A DNA stretch of 33,490 nt from the NCBI GenBank assembly GCA_945885775.1, contig CAMCZF010000005.1, positions 1 through 33,490 on the forward strand, in the 5' to 3' direction. The first letter of the stretch is position 1; each line of letters opens with the position of its first letter. This document shows positions 29,392 to 33,490 of the stretch, piece by piece. The notes below the pieces were generated by a model that saw only the letters and a list, made by a program, of their open reading frames with translations, had not been told where the DNA came from and did not search any database. The position numbers and the translations under genes are program-made. The stretch is from Rhodoferax sp. OV413. Lineage in GTDB: Bacteria; Pseudomonadota; Gammaproteobacteria; Burkholderiales; Burkholderiaceae_C.

Positions 29392-30621
29392 ATGATAAGC
29401 GAATTCACTTCTAACCGGGCGATTTTCCCGGCGCTGGCCCAGCTTTTGGATGAATTTCCAGCGGTGGTCCTGCTCGGGCCCAGGCAAGTGGGCAAGACGA
29501 CACTGGCCAAGCAATGGGTGGCGCAGGCGAGTGCCAGCGGCGGCCCCAAGCCCCTGTACCTTGATCTCGAGCTTCCCTCGGCCCGGCATCAGTTGGCGGA
29601 CGCCGAAACCTTTTTTGCCAGCCATGATGGCCAACTGCTGGTTCTCGATGAGGTGCAGCGGGTCCCCGACCTGTTCGCCGTTCTGCGCAGTGTGATTGAC
29701 CAACGCCGTCAGGCCGGCTTCCATACCGGGCAGTTTTTGCTGCTGGGATCGGCCTCCGGTGTCTTGCTTGGACAGGCGTCCGAAAGTCTGGCCGGTCGGG
29801 TCGCCATGCTCGAACTTACCCCCTTTCAATCGCGAGAAATGGCGCTGACGCTCGACCCAGATGCCGCACTACCAGGGGCGCTCGCCGGGTTGGACCGCCT
29901 GTGGGTGCGCGGTGGCTTCCCCTTGTCGTATCTGGCCAGATCTGACGCTGCCAGCCTGCGCTGGCGTGAAGCCTTTATGACCAGTTATCTGGAGCGCGAC
30001 ATCCCTGCACTTGGCCTGCGTATCCCGGCGGCCACACTGCGCCGCCTTTGGACCATGCTGGCGCACCACCAGGGCCAAATGCTCAACCAGTCACAACTCG
30101 CCGGTGCCCTGGCCGTATCTGGGCAGACGGTCGCGCGGTACATCGATGTCTTGTGTGATCTGATGTTGGTGCGGCGGCTGTCACCCTGGGCGGGCAATGT
30201 AGGTAAGCGACTGGTCCGTACACCCAAGGTCTATGTGCGCGACAGTGGTCTGGTTCATGCGTTGCTCGGCTTGCCGACACTGCAGGCGGTGCTGTCTCAT
30301 CCTGTTGCCGGACAAAGCTGGGAAGGTCATGTGCTGGAGGAACTTGTCAGCGCCGCGCCCCGTGCGGCCGCCAGTTATTACCGAACCTCGCATGGCGCAC
30401 AGTGCGATCTGGTGCTGACAGCGCCTGGGGGCCAGACCTGGGCCTGTGAAATCAAACGATCGTCGGCCCCCACTGTCTCGCGCGGCTTTCATGAAGCCGC
30501 CAAGGACCTGGGTGCCACCCGCAAATTATTGATCGCTCCAGTGGCTGGCAGCTACCCGGCCAGCGGCGGCGTCGAGGTCATGCCGCCGCTGGAGGCCGTG
30601 CGCCAGTTGGCTGGGCTTTAA
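29392..30621 (+). CDS. AAA_14/DUF4143-type ATP-binding protein
   Basis: Walker A LLGPRQVGKTTLAKQW, Walker B LLVLDEVQRVPDLF, LLLGSASGVLLGQASESLAGRV, C-terminal DUF4143-like YYRTSHGAQCDLVLTAPGGQTWACEIKRS. Confidence 0.92.
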   Translation: MISEFTSNRAIFPALAQLLDEFPAVVLLGPRQVGKTTLAKQWVAQASASGGPKPLYLDLELPSARHQLADAETFFASHDGQLLVLDEVQRVPDLFAVLRSVIDQRRQAGFHTGQFLLLGSASGVLLGQASESLAGRVAMLELTPFQSREMALTLDPDAALPGALAGLDRLWVRGGFPLSYLARSDAASLRWREAFMTSYLERDIPALGLRIPAATLRRLWTMLAHHQGQMLNQSQLAGALAVSGQTVARYIDVLCDLMLVRRLSPWAGNVGKRLVRTPKVYVRDSGLVHALLGLPTLQAVLSHPVAGQSWEGHVLEELVSAAPRAAASYYRTSHGAQCDLVLTAPGGQTWACEIKRSSAPTVSRGFHEAAKDLGATRKLLIAPVAGSYPASGGVEVMPPLEAVRQLAGL

Positions 30622-30635
30622 GGCGGAGCCCTTGA

Positions 30636-30718
30636 CCGTCATTCCCGGCTGCGACCGGGAATCCAGGAGTCATGGATCCCCGTGTTCACGAGGATGACGT
30701 GGGAGGTCTGGGATGACG
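30636..30718. repeat. Right copy of the hairpin repeat, with CGTCAT/ATGACG ends and a 19-bp appended unit
   Basis: CCGTCATTCCCGGCTGCGACCGGGAATCCA at 30636-30665; CGTCAT at 30637 matched by ATGACG ending 30699; second GGATGACG at 30711-30718. Confidence 0.8.
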
Positions 30719-30731
30719 GGCACGCCGATGG

Positions 30732-31280
30732 TTACCTGCTGCGCCCTGCCTTGTACTTGCCACTGCCTGCGCCCAGCACACCATCGGCCTGGGCCAAGCG
30801 GGCCATGGCCTTGGCGGCGTGGGCGTGGGTAATGGCCAGGCCCAGGGCGTCGGCGGCATCGGGTCCGGGCAGACCGGGCAGGGCGAGCAGGCGGCGCACC
30901 ATCTCCTGAACCTGGGTTTTGTCGGCCCGGCCGTAACCCACCACTGCCTGCTTCATCTGCAAGGCGGTGTACTCGGCCACTGGCAGTTGGCGTGACACCA
31001 GCGCCGTGATGCAAGCGCCGCGCGCCTGACCCAGCAGCAGCGTGGACTGCGGGTTGACATTGACGAACACGATCTCGACCGAGGCGCAATCGGGCTGGTA
31101 GCGTGTGCTCACCTCCAACAGACCGTCAAACAGTACCTTCAGGCGTTCCGGCAGTCGGCCCTTCTCCAGGTGGGTGGTGCTGATCGTGCCACTGGCCACG
31201 TAGGTCAGCTCGGCGCCGGTCACATCGATCACGCCAAAGCCCGTGGTGCGCAGGCCGGGGTCAATGCCAAGGATTCGCAT
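30732..31280 (-). CDS. ruvC: Crossover junction endodeoxyribonuclease RuvC
   Basis: [78 protein letters not shown]. Confidence 0.98.
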   Translation of the reverse strand: MRILGIDPGLRTTGFGVIDVTGAELTYVASGTISTTHLEKGRLPERLKVLFDGLLEVSTRYQPDCASVEIVFVNVNPQSTLLLGQARGACITALVSRQLPVAEYTALQMKQAVVGYGRADKTQVQEMVRRLLALPGLPGPDAADALGLAITHAHAAKAMARLAQADGVLGAGSGKYKAGRSR

Positions 31281-31300
31281 GGTGCGTGGCCCGGTGATGC

Positions 31301-32029
31301 TCAGGGCAGCTGCGCGTTGGGCAGCCGCTCCGCAATGACCGCCGCACGCTCGGCCAGGTAGCCCGAGTTGGGCAGCTTCTCAAAATACCGTGGGCGCGGC
31401 AGCATGACAGCCAAGCGAGATGCCTCGAGGGGAGTGAGTTTGGCCGCCGGTTTGCGGAAATAGTGCTGGGCCGCGGCCTCAGCACCAAAAACGCCTTCGC
31501 CCCATTCGACGCTGTTGAGGTAGATCTCCAAAATGCGTTGCTTGCTCAGCAGGGCCTCCAGCAGCAGCGTCAGCACAAACTCCTGGCCCTTGCGCAGCAG
31601 CGTACGTTCGCCCGACAAAAACAAGTTCTTGGCCAACTGTTGGGTGATGGTTGAGCCGCCCACCACCTTGGGCGCTCGTCCCGCTTTGGCCGCTGGCGCA
31701 TTTTTCGCAGCGCGGGCTTCGGCCTTGGCGTTTTTCTGCCAGGCTTTCTCCAGCGCGTCCCAGTCCACCCCGTCGTGGCCGGTAAAGCCATCATCCTCAC
31801 TGGCGATCACCGCCCGCTTGAGGTGGTCTGAAATCTGCCCATAGCCCACCCATTGCTGACGCCATTGCAACCGGTCTTTTTCTGTCAGTATGCGCCAGGC
31901 CTCGGAACGCTGAAAGGCGGTGGACTGCGGGTCAAGCACCGCCATGGCCGCGATCCGCAGCACAAAAAACAGCTGCAGGGCCAAGAGGGCCAGCAGCAGC
32001 AGGGCCAGCCAACGAAGCAGGGCCCTCAC
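31301..32029 (-). CDS. mtgA: Monofunctional biosynthetic peptidoglycan transglycosylase MtgA
   Basis: N-terminal [54 protein letters not shown]51 motifs. Confidence 0.96.
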   Translation of the reverse strand: MRALLRWLALLLLALLALQLFFVLRIAAMAVLDPQSTAFQRSEAWRILTEKDRLQWRQQWVGYGQISDHLKRAVIASEDDGFTGHDGVDWDALEKAWQKNAKAEARAAKNAPAAKAGRAPKVVGGSTITQQLAKNLFLSGERTLLRKGQEFVLTLLLEALLSKQRILEIYLNSVEWGEGVFGAEAAAQHYFRKPAAKLTPLEASRLAVMLPRPRYFEKLPNSGYLAERAAVIAERLPNAQLP

Positions 32030-32895
32030 GGTCGGGCCCCACCGGCGGTGAGCTGGGTTTCCAATACCTCTTCCCGGGTGAACTTGAAGCGTGACACCAC
32101 CAGAATCTGGTCAGCTTTGCGCCGCATCTCCTCGTTGAAGCGGCCGAACGGCGCGGCTGCCCGGGCAATGGCCTCAGCCCGGCGGTCCAGCGCGCGGTTG
32201 CCGGAGCTGGCCACCACCTCGGTGCCGAGCAGGCGCCCATCGTGGTTGACCGTGACGATCATGGTCAACTCGCCATACAGTTTTTGGCCACCAAGTTGAG
32301 GAAAATTCTCAGTGCCCTTGTCCTCAATGGCCCGGCGCAGGTGGTCGTAGTAGGCCGCATACACCGCCTCACGGGTGGCCGGGCTGATGTAGCGCCGCTT
32401 GGGCCGAGCGTTTTCTTCATTGATCCGGCGCTCGATCTCGGCCAATACCCTGACCAACTGGCGCCGTTTTTCCTCGCGTTGCACCTGCTCGGCGGAGCTG
32501 TCCGGCCGCGCCGGGTCGGGCGGGGGCAGCGCAGCCAGCTGCTTGCGCACCTGCGCCAGGATCAGGTTTTGCTGCTCTTGCAGGGTTTGCAGGTTGCGTT
32601 GCGCTGCTTCCTGGGCGTCGTCACCACTTTCAGTGCGCAGCGAGGGCGGCAGCGGGCTGGTGGCACGGCCTTGTGCCGCCTCGCCACCGCCTGCCATGTT
32701 GGCCTGTGCGATGGCCTGCGCCTTCTCAGCCTTTTCTACCGTGCGCGCGTTCACCAGGATCACCTCTAGCGGCGCCTCTTCGAACACCCGTTTGAAAGTT
32801 TCTGGGTCCACCAGGCGAAGCGTCAACAAGGCGGCGTGCAGCGCCAATGAGACGGCCAGCGCCAGTTGCAGGGGGCTGAACCGGCGCAGATTCAC
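32026..32895 (-). CDS. TonB C-terminal-domain family protein (energy-transducer/TolA-like)
   Basis: N-terminal TM FSPLQLALAVSLALHAALLTLRL, charged central region, C-terminal YGELTMIVTVNHDGRLLGTEVVASSGNRALDRRAEAIARAAAPF. Confidence 0.85.
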   Translation of the reverse strand: MNLRRFSPLQLALAVSLALHAALLTLRLVDPETFKRVFEEAPLEVILVNARTVEKAEKAQAIAQANMAGGGEAAQGRATSPLPPSLRTESGDDAQEAAQRNLQTLQEQQNLILAQVRKQLAALPPPDPARPDSSAEQVQREEKRRQLVRVLAEIERRINEENARPKRRYISPATREAVYAAYYDHLRRAIEDKGTENFPQLGGQKLYGELTMIVTVNHDGRLLGTEVVASSGNRALDRRAEAIARAAAPFGRFNEEMRRKADQILVVSRFKFTREEVLETQLTAGGARP

Positions 32896-33490
32896 GGCGC
32901 CGGCGGATCACTCGCGCCAGGGTTCGCCGCCGTGTCTGGCTCTGCCAGGTCAACGGCGATCGCAATGGGGCCGGCCACCTCGTTATCGTCATCAGTCTCT
33001 TCGGCTTCGGCATCGGCAGCGTCATCGGGGGCCGCGTCCAGCCGGACCATCACCGTGGCGCTGATGTCCAGTGTGACCTCATCAATCTCCCCCAGCCGCA
33101 CCCGCACCCGCGCGCCGCGCGGCAGACCCGCCGCCCCCAATAGCGGCAGAACCAGGGGCAGCGTGTCGGCGCGGGCCAGGTTGTCCTTGAACAGGGTCAC
33201 ATCCAGCTCGGTCAGGCCCTGCTGCTGCAGGTATTTGAGCGTCCAGAAGCGCTCCATCGCCCCCTGGTAGCCGTTGTAGGCGGCATAAGCGGCGTCAAAG
33301 CTGGAGATGATGGCAAACAGGTCGGTGTCACGGGCCTTGAACGGCGCCGCCAGTGCCGCCGTCTTGCCGTGGCGCACGCAGGCAATGATCTGCCACTGGT
33401 TCACCAGGTCGGTGTAGCGGCGCAGCGGCGAGGTGCTCCAGGCATAGCTCGGCACGCCAATGCCGGCATGCGGCAGCGCCTTGGTGCCCA
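32892..33490 (-). CDS. RNB-domain ribonuclease (RNase II/R family), C-terminal part; 5' end outside window
   Basis: ...KALPHAGIGVPSYAWSTSPLRRYTDLVNQWQI contains the RNB SPLRRYxDLxNQ motif; frame remains open to the window edge. Confidence 0.88.
   Translation of the reverse strand, partial: GTKALPHAGIGVPSYAWSTSPLRRYTDLVNQWQIIACVRHGKTAALAAPFKARDTDLFAIISSFDAAYAAYNGYQGAMERFWTLKYLQQQGLTELDVTLFKDNLARADTLPLVLPLLGAAGLPRGARVRVRLGEIDEVTLDISATVMVRLDAAPDDAADAEAEETDDDNEVAGPIAIAVDLAEPDTAANPGASDPPAP

Noticed and set aside
29392-30621. Considered as half of a toxin-antitoxin or multi-gene defence operon
   Set aside because: No small partner ORF or second defence gene lies next to it; the flanking genes are lpxC and ruvC.

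Overview
High-GC betaproteobacterial chromosomal window, probably Burkholderiales/Comamonadaceae judging from gene order and repeat style. From left to right it contains: the end of a TRAP-transporter large permease; a minus-strand bile-acid:Na+ symporter-family gene plus N-acyl-D-amino-acid amidohydrolase pair; an RlmI-like rRNA methyltransferase; a COG0523/CobW GTPase; a Cys-depleted DksA-like protein with a long A/K/P-rich N-terminus; a large STAS-domain protein; hslVU; and a complete dcw cluster (mraZ-rsmH-ftsL-ftsI-murE-murF-mraY-murD-ftsW-murG-murC-ddl-ftsQ-ftsA-ftsZ-lpxC). An AAA/DUF4143-type ATPase follows lpxC, then a minus-strand block of RNB ribonuclease, TonB-like protein, mtgA and ruvC. 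Most of the window is ordinary housekeeping sequence. The parts most worth a second look are: (i) the ATPase gene, bracketed by near-identical 30-bp hairpin repeats and with a perfect 12-bp inverted repeat ending 1 bp before its start codon; (ii) four AGTG repeats at exact 10-bp spacing upstream of mraZ, a probable MraZ operator; (iii) a degenerate AT-rich dispersed repeat that seems to recur, in frame, inside several conserved genes; (iv) CGTCATTCCC-type palindromic arrays with a shared 19-bp phase at two loci; (v) a zinc-chaperone-like GTPase next to a DksA lacking most zinc-ligand cysteines. No CRISPR array, tRNA, rRNA, prophage or clear new multi-gene system was found.
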